NCBI GenBank assembly: GCA_023489135.1
Contig: JAMDCE010000519.1
Location: 1-34,943, forward strand
Direction of reading: 5' to 3'
Source of the DNA: Chloroflexota bacterium
GTDB lineage: Bacteria; Chloroflexota; Chloroflexia; JAMDCE01
DNA: 34,943 nt
Shown here: in pieces, positions 14,237-22,720 of the stretch
Layout of the letters: each line of letters opens with the position of its first letter
How positions within the stretch are numbered: the first letter of the stretch is position 1
Notes under the pieces: model-generated
What the model was told of the DNA's origin: nothing
The model's database searches: none
The model's input: the letters and a program-made list of their open reading frames with translations, nothing else
Program-made: the position numbers and the translations under genes

Positions 14237-14512
14237 ATGGTGGCAGCGGACGTGAAATGTTATCACTGCGGATACATCTCAGGAGAGCTGGTTGCGGAGG
14301 ATCCCAACGCAACAAAGCCGTTCATATTTCGTCCGGCCAAAGGCTATTCGAAGCCTTTGCCCAAGCCGGGAGAGGCCATCAGATGTGGCAGGTGTGGTGG
14401 TCCGGTGTATCTAGACGACCTCAGGACTATTCACTTCCGCGCTGATGAACCCATCCCCAAAGCCAAGCGCAGGAGAAGGTGGGCGAAGAAGCCCATAGCT
14501 ATGGCTGGATAG
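14237..14512 (+). CDS. Small zinc-ribbon protein
   Basis: A 91-residue protein with two CxxC knuckles, CYHCGYISGEL near residues 8-11 and RCGRCGGPVYLDDLRT near 51-54, forming a rubredoxin-like or zinc-ribbon fold. A basic tail (PKAKRRRRWAKKP) follows and may bind nucleic acid. The start at 14237 follows AAGGAGAAGG. It is 26 bases upstream of the UspA gene and shares its CRP-type-controlled promoter. No specific function can be assigned. Confidence 0.72.
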   Translation: MVAADVKCYHCGYISGELVAEDPNATKPFIFRPAKGYSKPLPKPGEAIRCGRCGGPVYLDDLRTIHFRADEPIPKAKRRRRWAKKPIAMAG

Positions 14513-14538
14513 CAGGCGCCCCCAAGGAAGGAGACAAA

Positions 14539-14976
14539 ATGTACACGCGAATACTAGTTGCCCTAGATGGCTCAAAACAGTCAGAGTCGGTTCTCGGCCG
14601 GGCAGGAGTGCTGGCCGCTAAACATAATGCAGAATTGGTTCTCTTAATGGTCCTTCCGATGCCCATGGTGGTGATCGAGAATGGTAGGATGATCGCCACG
14701 ATTGACCAGGAAGCGGAGCGGATGCAAACCCTGGTTCAGCCGTATCTCAGGAAGTGGAAGGCCAGGTTTGAGGGGACAGGGATAGGGACGAGCGTGGCGG
14801 TGAGATTTGGAGACACGGCGCAGCAGATTGCCGACTACGCCGCGGGGCACCGGATTGACTTGATAGTGGTGCCTGAAAAGGCACGTAAAGGGTTTGATCG
14901 GTGGCTGCACCCGAGCCTGGCGGAGAAGGTGGTGCATCTGGCACCCACGCCGGTGATCCTGATGAACGCGGCGTAG
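14539..14976 (+). CDS. Universal stress protein (UspA family)
   Basis: A 145-residue UspA-fold protein beginning MYTRILVALDGSKQSESVLGRA, with the conserved D10 of the nucleotide pocket. The usual ATP-binding loop G-x2-G-x9-G-[ST] is replaced by PEKARKGFDRWLHPSLAEKVV, so it may not bind ATP in the standard way. AAGGAG precedes the ATG at 14539; the frame open to 14479 overlaps the upstream gene. Second gene of the zinc-ribbon operon. A stress-survival role is known for the family. Confidence 0.88.
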   Translation: MYTRILVALDGSKQSESVLGRAGVLAAKHNAELVLLMVLPMPMVVIENGRMIATIDQEAERMQTLVQPYLRKWKARFEGTGIGTSVAVRFGDTAQQIADYAAGHRIDLIVVPEKARKGFDRWLHPSLAEKVVHLAPTPVILMNAA

Positions 14977-15262
14977 ACCCGCTCCTCTCTCCCTTTCGCG
15001 AGAGCCAGGGTGAGGGGATATCTCCGGCAAGCAGCTACGAGCTCAACCGCAAGGCGGCGGGGCAGGAGCCGACACGACGTGGTGTGGGGGAAGTGGGGAA
15101 CGTGGCAACTGCTCCGCCGCCTTATTATTGTTTTCCTACCTGTAGGGCAAGCGGCTTCTTTGGACTGCGGCGGCGAGCCGCCGCAGTCCAAAATTCAAGC
15201 GCCCGTTCCATCTGCTTCTGGGTACAAGAACTTGGCGCACCCGGGCTCGCTATGGCGGGCGT
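14977..15262. repeat. Intergenic stretch with two repeat-type palindromes
   Basis: No gene seen. 14983-15015 contains a degraded CTCTCCC..GGGTGAGGGG repeat like the one at 28435-28580. 15159-15192 is a perfect stem with 16-base arms (TTTGGACTGCGGCGGC and its complement) and a GA loop. Confidence 0.75.
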
Positions 15263-15291
15263 TTGAAGGGCGAATTGCTTTGTGGTAGAAT
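15263..15291 (+). promoter_or_regulatory. Promoter of the UbiD gene
   Basis: TTGAAG (15263-15268), 17-bp spacer, TAGAAT (15286-15291), about 35 bases of leader before the ATG at 15333. Confidence 0.55.
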
Positions 15292-15332
15292 GAACGACGC
15301 CTTGGGGTTGAGTTTAGGGAGGGATAGCTGCG

Positions 15333-16760
15333 ATGGGGAACACAGGCTGCGACCTGCGGGACTGGCTGGAAAGGGTGGACGATCTCGGCCAACTGCGCGT
15401 GCTAAACGGGGCCGACTGGGACCACGAGATCGGAACGGTGACGGAGATCGTCTACAATAAGATGAATGCTCCGGCGGTTCTGTTTGATTCGGTGCCCGGA
15501 TACCCGGCGGGCTACCGCGTCCTGGTCAATGCGCTGGGATCTACGCAACGTCTGGCGCTTACGCTGGGACTCCCTTCGGGCGCCACGGCTCAGGAAATGA
15601 AGCGGTTCTGGAAAGTAAGGGCGGGCCAAGGGATGATCGATCCCACGTTCGTCGAACACGGGCCGGTCCTGGAGAACGTACACCGAGGCGACGAGATCGA
15701 CATTCTGGAGTTCCCGGTGCCCAAATGGCACGACCAGGACGGGGGTCGCTACGTCGGAACCGGCAACATTACGATCACGCAGGACCCGGACACCGGCTGG
15801 GTGAACTGTGGAACATACCGCGTGATGGTTCACGACGCACAGCACCTGGGATTCTACATCTCGCCCGGCCAGCACGGGCGCATTCACCGGTCGAAGTATC
15901 TGGAGGCCGGCAGGCCCTGTCCGGTAGCGATTTCTTTCGGCCATCACCCGCTCTTTTTCCTCACCGGGGCCTTCGAAGTGCCCTTCGGGGTCTCGGAATA
16001 CGCCTTCAACGGCGGAATCCTGGGCCGGCCGGTGGAGGTGATACGTGGCCCGATCACGGGGCTGCCCATTCCGGCGGAGTCCGAGGTCGCCATCGAAGGC
16101 GTGGCCATGCCGGGCGATACCCGGCTGGAGGGCCCCTTTGGCGAGTGGACGGGTTACTATGCCAGCAAGGCCCGCCCCGAGCCGGTGATCGAGATAAAGG
16201 CCATCTACCACCGCAACAACCCGATCTTGTTGGGGTATCCCCCGGCCAAGCCTTCGGTGGCCCAGGCGCATTATCGGGCCATTATCCGCAGCGCCTTGAT
16301 CGAGAAGCAGCTCGAGGCGGCGGGCGTGCCCGACGTAAAGGGGGTGTGGTCGCACGAGGCCGCGGGCGCCCGCATGCTGAACGTCGTTTCGATCAAGCAG
16401 CGTTACCCCGGGCACGCCCGGCAAGCGGGAGCGGTGGCTGCCCAATGCTCTGCCGGCGCCCGAATGAGTCGCTACGTGGTGGTGGTAGACGACGACATCG
16501 ACCCGACCGATTTGCAGGAGGTAATATGGGCCATCGCCACCCGCACGGATCCGGAACGGTCGATTGACATAATGAAGAGGTGCTGGAGCGGGCCGTTGGA
16601 CCCCATGATCCGGCCGGGAGAACCGGGGCTGGCTTCGCGGGCGATCATCGACGCCACCAGGCCGTACGAATGGATTAACGAGTTCCCGCCGGTAGTGGGA
16701 GCCAGCAAGGAAGACAAAGATGCGGTTCTGGCGCGGTGGGGAGAGGCGCTGGGGCTTTAA
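15333..16760 (+). CDS. UbiD-family prenylated-FMN-dependent decarboxylase
   Basis: A 475-residue (de)carboxylase of the UbiD family, full length. Family marks are the N-terminal LRDWLERVDDLGQLRVLN, the metal/prFMN region (NITITQDPDTGWVNCGTYR, then HPLFFLTGAFEVPFGVSEY), the LEGPFGEWTGYY motif with its catalytic glutamate, and a C-terminal domain with VVVVDDDIDPTDLQEVIWAI and a late SRAIIDATRP. UbiD enzymes act on aromatic or alpha,beta-unsaturated acids with a cofactor made by UbiX; no ubiX is in the window. GGGAGGGATAG precedes the ATG. Substrate unknown. Monocistronic by context. Confidence 0.93.
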   Translation: MGNTGCDLRDWLERVDDLGQLRVLNGADWDHEIGTVTEIVYNKMNAPAVLFDSVPGYPAGYRVLVNALGSTQRLALTLGLPSGATAQEMKRFWKVRAGQGMIDPTFVEHGPVLENVHRGDEIDILEFPVPKWHDQDGGRYVGTGNITITQDPDTGWVNCGTYRVMVHDAQHLGFYISPGQHGRIHRSKYLEAGRPCPVAISFGHHPLFFLTGAFEVPFGVSEYAFNGGILGRPVEVIRGPITGLPIPAESEVAIEGVAMPGDTRLEGPFGEWTGYYASKARPEPVIEIKAIYHRNNPILLGYPPAKPSVAQAHYRAIIRSALIEKQLEAAGVPDVKGVWSHEAAGARMLNVVSIKQRYPGHARQAGAVAAQCSAGARMSRYVVVVDDDIDPTDLQEVIWAIATRTDPERSIDIMKRCWSGPLDPMIRPGEPGLASRAIIDATRPYEWINEFPPVVGASKEDKDAVLARWGEALGL

Positions 16761-17168
16761 GGGGCACCTCCTCCGCGCGATGGCTGCCGGCTATGGTAAC
16801 AAATGGTCAACCTTCTCGCCAACCAGCTAGAACTATGAGCCTCGAACTAGCCCATTAGTATAGTTGACGGCCACATGCATTAGTGGTAGTCTTAAAGCAG
16901 GCGCTTGGAGATTGAGTGCTTCTCGACGTTCCGATGAGGGCGTCAGGGAGCACGGGGAGGCTTCGAGCGCCTTTGCACTTCTGCGAGACGATTCCAAGGC
17001 CGTTGTCCCAGCAATCTCTCCACGACGCGCTGGCCTAGAATGAACAAGCAGGGAGCGCCGCCCGCGGGAAAAAGCGTCGCGAGGGCGGTCGGAGTGAGTT
17101 GACGTAACTTTGCGGTGCTAGACGATCCGTTAATATTGTCGGCTCTGCCGGCAAAGGAGGAGCCGAGC
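16761..17168. other. 408-bp intergenic region before the histidine kinase
   Basis: No gene recognised on either strand. A possible promoter TTGACG (16864-16869), 17-bp spacer, TAGTCT (16887-16892) points toward the kinase and would leave a leader of about 270 bases. A minus-strand open frame from 17347 to 16943 overlaps the kinase gene and looks like a shadow. Confidence 0.35.
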
Positions 17169-18899
17169 TTGTTCAGGTTTCGCTTACGCGGCATCCTGAT
17201 TGCCAGCGCTCTTCTGGTCCTGGCGCCGGTCTTCATCATCCCGTTCTGGAGCCACCAAATGGCCTTCAACACGGCTCTAGATCGGACCACAACAGACAAC
17301 GAGCACCTCGCTCTGGCTGTGAGCGCGGTCGTCGAAGGCAATTTCAACGATGCGCTGGCTCTTTCCTATTCCTACGCGACGGATCCGATTGTTATGACCC
17401 TGGACGCTGGTCGAATCAACGAGCGCATGGCACGAGCGGCGCCCTCAATTCCAGAATACCAGAACGTGGTCGTATTCGACGCCGACGGGGATTTGGTGGG
17501 CTCGGCGGCCGCCGTCGATCCCGCGAACGTGGCCGGCCAAGAATGGTTTCAGGAAGCGATCACCACCGGAAGGCCCGTCGTCTCCGACGTAACTACTTCC
17601 AGCGCTCCGGGCGAGCCGATGGTATACGTGGCTGTGCCGATCAGAAATCAACTCGGGGAGCGAATTGGCGTCGTCTCTACCGTCTTGAGGACCGACCATT
17701 TCCTGACTGATCTCGCGGCCGTTTTGCCGATATCGGACCAAGCTTTCTTCGTGGCCGATCGGCAGGGGCGCCTGGCCCTGCATACGGGCAGCTCGGATCT
17801 CGACTGGGAGAGACGGGATGCCTCAGGGTATGGACCGGTGCAGGCGGCCTTGAAAGGAAAACGGTTTGTGGGCCAAGACGTGGATAGCGTTGTGGGCGAC
17901 CGACGAATAATCGCGGCCGTTCCGGCGCCCAAGTACGGGTGGGTCACGGGCGCATCTACGCCGATCGACGCCGCGCTCGCTCCGGCGAACCGCCAACTGA
18001 GGGATTTGTTGCAGGCCCTTGCCGGCGTCATCGCTTTTGGAATCCTGCTCACTGCGGTCACGAGCGAGATCCTGCGGCGGCCGCTGAAGCAACTGAACGA
18101 ATACGCGGTGGCGCTGGCGAAGGGAAACCTGGACCGGCGGCTGAATCTGGCCACGGCCTGCTTCGAGATGGACGAACTGGGCAGAAACATCAGCCGCATG
18201 GCCCTGGAGATAAAGCTGAGCGAAGAGCGGCAGGACGACTACGTTCACTCCATTTCCCACGACTTGCGCGCTCCGCTCACGGTCATACTGGGTCACGCCC
18301 AACTGATCCGGCGCGCGGCCAAAGAGAGTACCCAGCTGTGCAGCAGCGCCCAGGTCGTGGAGGCCAGCGCCAGGCGGATGAATGCCATGATTCGAGACCT
18401 GGTCGACTCGGCACGCCTGGAGAACGGGCAGTTACAGCTGGAATCACGGCCCCTTGATCTCAACACCTTCCTGGTAGCGTTGGTGCAGCAATTTGCCGCG
18501 ACAGACGATGCGGGTCGGCTGGCGCTGGATTTGCCGGAGGATCTACCTCCCGTAAGCGCCGATCCAAACCAACTGGAGCGCATCTTGATGAATCTACTGA
18601 CTAACGCGCTGAAGTACTCACCGCGCGAGACCAAGGTGCTGATTCGCGCCAAGACGCTCGACGATCAGGTAGATACTTCGATCACAGACCGAGGTATTGG
18701 CATACCACCGGAGGAGCTGCCCCACGTGTTCGAGCGCTTCTATCGCGCGGCCGGGGTGCGGAAGACCGAGGGACTCGGCCTGGGACTGTACATAACCAGG
18801 AAGCTGGTGGAGGCTCAGGGCGGACGCGTATGGGTGGAGAGCGAGCCGGGGAAGGGGAGCACCTTCCACTTCACGATGCCGGCCGCTCGAGCGGCTTAA
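17169..18899 (+). CDS. Membrane-bound sensor histidine kinase (Cache-HAMP-HisKA-HATPase)
   Basis: A 576-residue sensor kinase. One transmembrane helix lies near residues 5-30. A periplasmic double-Cache-like ligand domain follows to about 275 (YQNVVVFDADGDLVG, SAPGEPMVYVAVPIRN, YGWVTGASTPID), then a second helix (LLQALAGVIAFGILLTAV) and a HAMP segment. The HisKA box is SISHDLRAPLTVILGHAQL with phospho-accepting H364. The ATPase domain has the N-box NLLTNALKYS, G1 DRGIGIP and G2 GLGLGL. The TTG at 17169 is chosen because AAAGGAGG lies 8 bases upstream; a GTG at 17115 lacks such a site. No regulator is co-transcribed. The convergent receiver gene at 19062-19475 is an odd, probably unphosphorylatable partner. 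Confidence 0.9.
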   Translation: MFRFRLRGILIASALLVLAPVFIIPFWSHQMAFNTALDRTTTDNEHLALAVSAVVEGNFNDALALSYSYATDPIVMTLDAGRINERMARAAPSIPEYQNVVVFDADGDLVGSAAAVDPANVAGQEWFQEAITTGRPVVSDVTTSSAPGEPMVYVAVPIRNQLGERIGVVSTVLRTDHFLTDLAAVLPISDQAFFVADRQGRLALHTGSSDLDWERRDASGYGPVQAALKGKRFVGQDVDSVVGDRRIIAAVPAPKYGWVTGASTPIDAALAPANRQLRDLLQALAGVIAFGILLTAVTSEILRRPLKQLNEYAVALAKGNLDRRLNLATACFEMDELGRNISRMALEIKLSEERQDDYVHSISHDLRAPLTVILGHAQLIRRAAKESTQLCSSAQVVEASARRMNAMIRDLVDSARLENGQLQLESRPLDLNTFLVALVQQFAATDDAGRLALDLPEDLPPVSADPNQLERILMNLLTNALKYSPRETKVLIRAKTLDDQVDTSITDRGIGIPPEELPHVFERFYRAAGVRKTEGLGLGLYITRKLVEAQGGRVWVESEPGKGSTFHFTMPAARAA

Positions 18900-18931
18900 G
18901 GGGTGACACGAAGACCGGAAGGCTTTCTAAG

Positions 18932-18984
18932 GAGGGCACGGCAGCGCCGTGCCCCTACCAGCTGCAATTGCCAAACAGCTATCG
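18932..18984. repeat. 53-bp dispersed repeat, copy 1
   Basis: Contains the hairpin GGGCACGGC/GCCGTGCCC followed by CCTACCA and a conserved right flank (GCAATTGC, AAACAGCTATCG). Copy 2 at 33920-33972 is identical at 47 of 53 positions. The match extends well beyond the palindrome, so it is a repeat element and not just a chance hairpin. Confidence 0.85.
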
Positions 18985-18996
18985 GGTAAGACCATA

Positions 18997-19029
18997 AGAC
19001 CGACTCGGTTTTGAACACCGAGTCGGTCT
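18997..19029. repeat. Perfect hairpin between convergent kinase and receiver genes
   Basis: Arms AGACCGACTCGGT (18997-19009) and ACCGAGTCGGTCT (19017-19029) with a 7-base loop. It may terminate transcription from both sides, but neither side has a strong T-run. Confidence 0.6.
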
Positions 19030-19061
19030 CGATAATCGGTCTCGATCATCATCGGCGAATC

Positions 19062-19475
19062 CTATTCGCGCTTGGAGTGCCGATTTGGGTCGGGCTTGGG
19101 CTCCCTCTTGCCCACTTGCTTGTTTACTATGTCGACGAGCGCGCCCACATCGAATGGCTTAGGCACCACGTCGACCAGACCGAAGTCGCCCGCGCGGAGC
19201 GAATCGGTCGAGGCATAGTAAGAGAGGAGGATGATGGGAGTGTTCTTTGAGAGGGACCTGAACTCTTCAAGAAAGATTGGATCGAAATCGAAGGGATCGG
19301 GCTGCTTGAAGGCTTCGGTGATAATCAGGTCGAAATGGGCGTCCGATAGCAGCTTGGCGGCCTCGGGGAGAGAGAAGGTCCTGACGACCGTGTATCCTTG
19401 TTCTTCGAGGATAAGGGTCAGCAGCGCGCCGATAGCTTCATCCGGATCGATAGCCAGAATAGTCTTCCGCGTCAT
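19062..19475 (-). CDS. Single-domain receiver protein lacking the phospho-acceptor aspartate
   Basis: A 137-residue response-regulator receiver domain. The acidic pair is present in AIDPDEAIG (D10, D12), the switch residue is S85 in PIILLSYYAS, and the conserved lysine is K106 in DVVPKPFD. The position of the phospho-acceptor is E54 (FDLIITEAF instead of the usual ITD/LLD), so normal aspartyl phosphorylation is not expected and glutamate may mimic the phosphorylated state. No output domain; the C-terminal tail is charged (KREPKPDPNRHSKRE). The start at 19475 gives a standard receiver N-terminus; the frame is open to 19541. Confidence 0.82.
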   Translation of the reverse strand: MTRKTILAIDPDEAIGALLTLILEEQGYTVVRTFSLPEAAKLLSDAHFDLIITEAFKQPDPFDFDPIFLEEFRSLSKNTPIILLSYYASTDSLRAGDFGLVDVVPKPFDVGALVDIVNKQVGKREPKPDPNRHSKRE

Positions 19476-19814
19476 CCTCGCACCCCGGCGCCTCCACGAT
19501 GTCCCGCCCGGCCCGTGCATGACAGAGCCGGAACTCGGCATAGAGGTATTTCCAGAGGACTTAGCCGCCGCGCCGGCGTGTCATGGGCCTTCGGCATCAC
19601 CTGCAGTCAGAGAATCGGCGAATGGCTCCAGGCATCAGACGGCGGATAATCTTCTTTACTCAGCATAATGATACCCGTCAGTCAGTATACTGATACCAGT
19701 TAGCTCAGACAAGGGCCTAAAGGCCCATTTGTCTAGCTAACTGGTCCCGTTCGAGTGTGGGGCGCCTGGGGAGAGAGCAAGCCGGCGGCGCCGTTTGGAA
19801 CGCTGCCTTCCGGT
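19476..19814. other. 339-bp intergenic region with a long stem-loop
   Basis: No gene seen. TCAGTATACTGA (19682-19693) is a perfect 12-bp palindrome. At 19696-19744 a near-perfect stem with about 23-base arms (CCAGTTAGCT at one end, GGGCCT/AGGCCC at the loop) lies after the end of the pot-like operon. It is placed where a terminator is expected but has no T-run. Confidence 0.55.
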
Positions 19815-20618
19815 CTAGGCATTGCGCATGAACTGCATTCCGCCCAGTCCCACGGCCTTTTCGACGATCAGGATCACTATGAAGGTCAAGAAGATGAGCA
19901 GCGCCGAGATCGCCGCCACCGAGGGGTCGAATTGCCATTGCAGGAAGGTGAGAATTCTGATCGGCAGGGTGACGGTATCGGCGTTGATCAAGAACATCGA
20001 GATCGTAAAGTTGTCGAACGAGGTTATGAAGGCGAAGATCAGGGCCACCACGATGCCGGGCCGGATGATAGGCAGAACGATCTTATAGAACGTCTTGACG
20101 TGGTTGGCCCCCAACACCAGCGACGCTTCCTCCAGGGATTTGTCGAACCCATAGAGGCTGGCCGAGATGGAGCGGAGGGTGAAGGGGATACAAATGATCA
20201 CGTGGCCCAAGATCAGTCGGTTCCACGAATTGGTGTAACCAAGAAGGCTGAAGAACTGCAGAAGAGCCACGCCCAGGATGACCGTGGGCAGGGTGGCCGG
20301 GGACATGAAGAGGCTCTCTAGAAGGCTCTTGGCCCTGAATTTGAAGCGCACGATGGCCAGAGAAGCAAACATGCCGACGATCAGCGAAACGATCGACGTG
20401 ACCACGGCTATGAGCACGCTGACATAGAAGGCGTTCACAAACTCCTTGCGCCCCATGATGTACTCGAACCATCTCAAGGAGTAGCCTTTGGGAGGGAAGT
20501 CCATGGCGTAGCTATTGGCAAAGGATATTCCGACGATAATGATCACCGGAGCCAGTAGAAAGGCGAAGAACAGTATGTTGTAGACGCCCAGGACGATGCT
20601 ACCGAATGAACTTTTCAC
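19815..20618 (-). CDS. potC: ABC transporter permease, PotC-type
   Basis: A 267-residue inner-membrane permease with six helices. The EAA loop is visible in the middle (SLEEASLVLGANHVKTFYKIVLPIIRPGI), which contacts the ATPase. The family is the spermidine/putrescine-type (PotC/CysW) importers. Its start overlaps the end of the potB-like gene by 20 bases. Last gene of the operon. Substrate specificity cannot be read from the permease. Confidence 0.9.
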   Translation of the reverse strand: MKSSFGSIVLGVYNILFFAFLLAPVIIIVGISFANSYAMDFPPKGYSLRWFEYIMGRKEFVNAFYVSVLIAVVTSIVSLIVGMFASLAIVRFKFRAKSLLESLFMSPATLPTVILGVALLQFFSLLGYTNSWNRLILGHVIICIPFTLRSISASLYGFDKSLEEASLVLGANHVKTFYKIVLPIIRPGIVVALIFAFITSFDNFTISMFLINADTVTLPIRILTFLQWQFDPSVAAISALLIFLTFIVILIVEKAVGLGGMQFMRNA

Positions 20619-21543
20619 TCATTATCACCCCAACCTTCGATGCTTTGAGCACGACGGAATACAGCGTGACCACTCCGATGGAAAGCACGAGCAGGACGAC
20701 CGCGATGGCCGCCCCGAAGGCCCAGTTCTGGACGGTATTCATCTGTTGATAGACCATCACCGAAAGGAACTGGAACCCGATTCTGCCACCGACCACCAGC
20801 GGCACGATGAAAGCCGCGACCGTGGCCGCGAAAACGAGCATGGACCCGGAAAGGATGCCGGGCATACTGAGCGGCAGGACAACATCCTTGAAGATGGTTC
20901 TATCCCGGGCCCCGCAAACGCGAGCGGTGTCGATCAGGGAATCGTGAATGTTTTGCAGCGGGCCGATGAGGGATAGAACCATTATAGGGGCCTGCACGTG
21001 CAGCATGACGACGATGATTCCGATGTAGCTTTCCAGGAAGTCGTAAGGCCTGGCCATGATGTTGGAGGCGATCAGGAACTGATTCACCATGCCTGTTCGA
21101 CCCAGAATTATCATCCATCCATAGATCTTAACGATGATGTTGACATAGAAGGGCGCCAGCAGCAGGACGAGGATCAACCCCTTGTGGCGGGAGCGGGATC
21201 GGGCGTAGTAATAAGCCACCGGGTAGCAGACGAGCAGGGTGATCACGGAGTTGAGGGCTCCGGTGCCCAAGGTGATTAAGATGCCCATCAGGTAGTAGCC
21301 ATCGGTGAAGAACTTGACGTAGTTGTCAAGCGTGAAGACGAACAGCATGCCCTTGCCGGGCACGTGGGTGAAGAAGCTGTACTGCAGCAGGATCACCAAG
21401 GGAACGATCAAGAGCGCGATCAAGGCGATCAGCGGCGGCGCGAGAAAGAGCCACAATCTGAATCGCTGCAGGACGCCGTACAGATCAAACTGTCCAGCAG
21501 GCTTCGCAGGGGCATAGGTCTGAGCCGGCGACTGACTACTCAT
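20599..21543 (-). CDS. potB: ABC transporter permease, PotB-type
   Basis: A 314-residue permease with an N-terminal cytoplasmic tail followed by six helices (first: LWLFLAPPLIALIALLIVPL). The EAA loop is SLIDTARVCGARDRTIFKDVVLPLSMPGI. The ATGA overlap with the ATPase gene indicates translational coupling. It pairs with the PotC-type permease as the transmembrane channel. Confidence 0.9.
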   Translation of the reverse strand: MSSQSPAQTYAPAKPAGQFDLYGVLQRFRLWLFLAPPLIALIALLIVPLVILLQYSFFTHVPGKGMLFVFTLDNYVKFFTDGYYLMGILITLGTGALNSVITLLVCYPVAYYYARSRSRHKGLILVLLLAPFYVNIIVKIYGWMIILGRTGMVNQFLIASNIMARPYDFLESYIGIIVVMLHVQAPIMVLSLIGPLQNIHDSLIDTARVCGARDRTIFKDVVLPLSMPGILSGSMLVFAATVAAFIVPLVVGGRIGFQFLSVMVYQQMNTVQNWAFGAAIAVVLLVLSIGVVTLYSVVLKASKVGVIMSEKFIR

Positions 21544-22637
21544 GCCCTCTCCCTTCGAATCACTTTCAGCTGGGTGGGATCGAATTGCAGGTTGACGTCG
21601 GCGCCGATCTCCACCTCGACGGGCTGGCCGCCCGTGTCCAGGGCGCTGCCCACGATCTCCACAACCGAGTGCCCGGCCACCTGCACGTGATAATTGTAGT
21701 TGGCCCCGCTGTAGGCTACGTTGAGAACCTTGCCCCCGACGGAGTTGGCCGCCTTCTCCCCATCGGTCAGTATGCGGATCTTCTCCGGTTTGACGATGAG
21801 GTCGACTTCCGAATCCACCGCGACCTCCTCCTCGTACCAGGCCCAGACCTCGCTGCTATCCAAAAGGCTCACCCGGCAGCGCTTGGCGGCGGCATCGCAA
21901 GCGCGAACGATCCCTTTCAAGATGTTGGTCGAGCCGATGAAATCGGCCACAAACAGCGTCCTGGGATTCTCGTATATCTCATTGGGGGTGCCGACCTGCT
22001 CCACCCTTCCCGCGTTCATCACCACGATCTTGTCCGAAAGGGAGAGGGCCTCTTGCTGGTCGTGGGTCACGAAGATGGTGGTCAGCTTCAGTTGTCGCTG
22101 GAGCCTTTTTAGCTCGAAGCGCATGCTTTTGCGCAACTTGGCATCGAGGTTGCTCAGGGGTTCGTCCAACAGCAGCACATCGGGATCGTACACTATCGCC
22201 CGGGCCAGCGCCACGCGCTGCTGCTGCCCCCCTGAGAGTTGATGAGGAAAGCGGGACTCGATTCCCGGCAGCTCGACCAGCTCCAGCGCCTCGGAGACCT
22301 TCTTCTTGACGACATCGCCCTTGATGCCGCGGTTCTTCAGGCCGTAGGCGACGTTCTCGAAAATGGTGAAGTGCGGGAACAAGGCGTAGTTCTGGAAGAC
22401 CATGCCCAAATTGCGCCGGTAAGGGGGAACCCTGGTGATGTCCTGGCCGCGGATGGAGATAAAGCCCTGGTCCGGCTCCAGGATACCCGCGATGCAGCGC
22501 AAGGTCGTGGTCTTGCCACAACCGCTGGGACCGAGCAATGAAAGAAACTCACCTTCGTGGACCTCCAGAAGATCGATCGCCGCGGCCGTGGTGTCGCCGA
22601 AGAATTTACGTAGGCCGTTGATTTGAACGAAAGACAT
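21540..22637 (-). CDS. potA: ABC transporter ATPase, PotA-type
   Basis: A 365-residue ATP-binding subunit. Walker A is LLGPSGCGKTTTLR, the signature is LSGGQQQRVALARA, Walker B with D-loop is VLLLDEPLSNLDAKLR, and the switch histidine is in THDQQEALSL. A C-terminal TOBE-type regulatory domain follows from about residue 235. AAGGGGG precedes the ATG. It sits 83 bases after the binding-protein gene and is coupled to the permease gene. Confidence 0.93.
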   Translation of the reverse strand: MSFVQINGLRKFFGDTTAAAIDLLEVHEGEFLSLLGPSGCGKTTTLRCIAGILEPDQGFISIRGQDITRVPPYRRNLGMVFQNYALFPHFTIFENVAYGLKNRGIKGDVVKKKVSEALELVELPGIESRFPHQLSGGQQQRVALARAIVYDPDVLLLDEPLSNLDAKLRKSMRFELKRLQRQLKLTTIFVTHDQQEALSLSDKIVVMNAGRVEQVGTPNEIYENPRTLFVADFIGSTNILKGIVRACDAAAKRCRVSLLDSSEVWAWYEEEVAVDSEVDLIVKPEKIRILTDGEKAANSVGGKVLNVAYSGANYNYHVQVAGHSVVEIVGSALDTGGQPVEVEIGADVNLQFDPTQLKVIRRERA

Positions 22638-22720
22638 GGTTAATCCCCCTTTTGTAGGGTGTTCGTGTGAACCTTATGATCCGGCACAGTGGTTGGTCCA
22701 ACGGGCGCGCTTCACGCGTG

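Noticed and set aside
17115..17168. GTG start for the histidine kinase
   Set aside because: It has no ribosome binding site, whereas the TTG at 17169 has AAAGGAGG at ideal spacing and directly precedes the first membrane helix.
19696..19744. Terminator of the pot-like operon
   Set aside because: The stem is strong but no T-run follows on either strand, so only a stem-loop is claimed.
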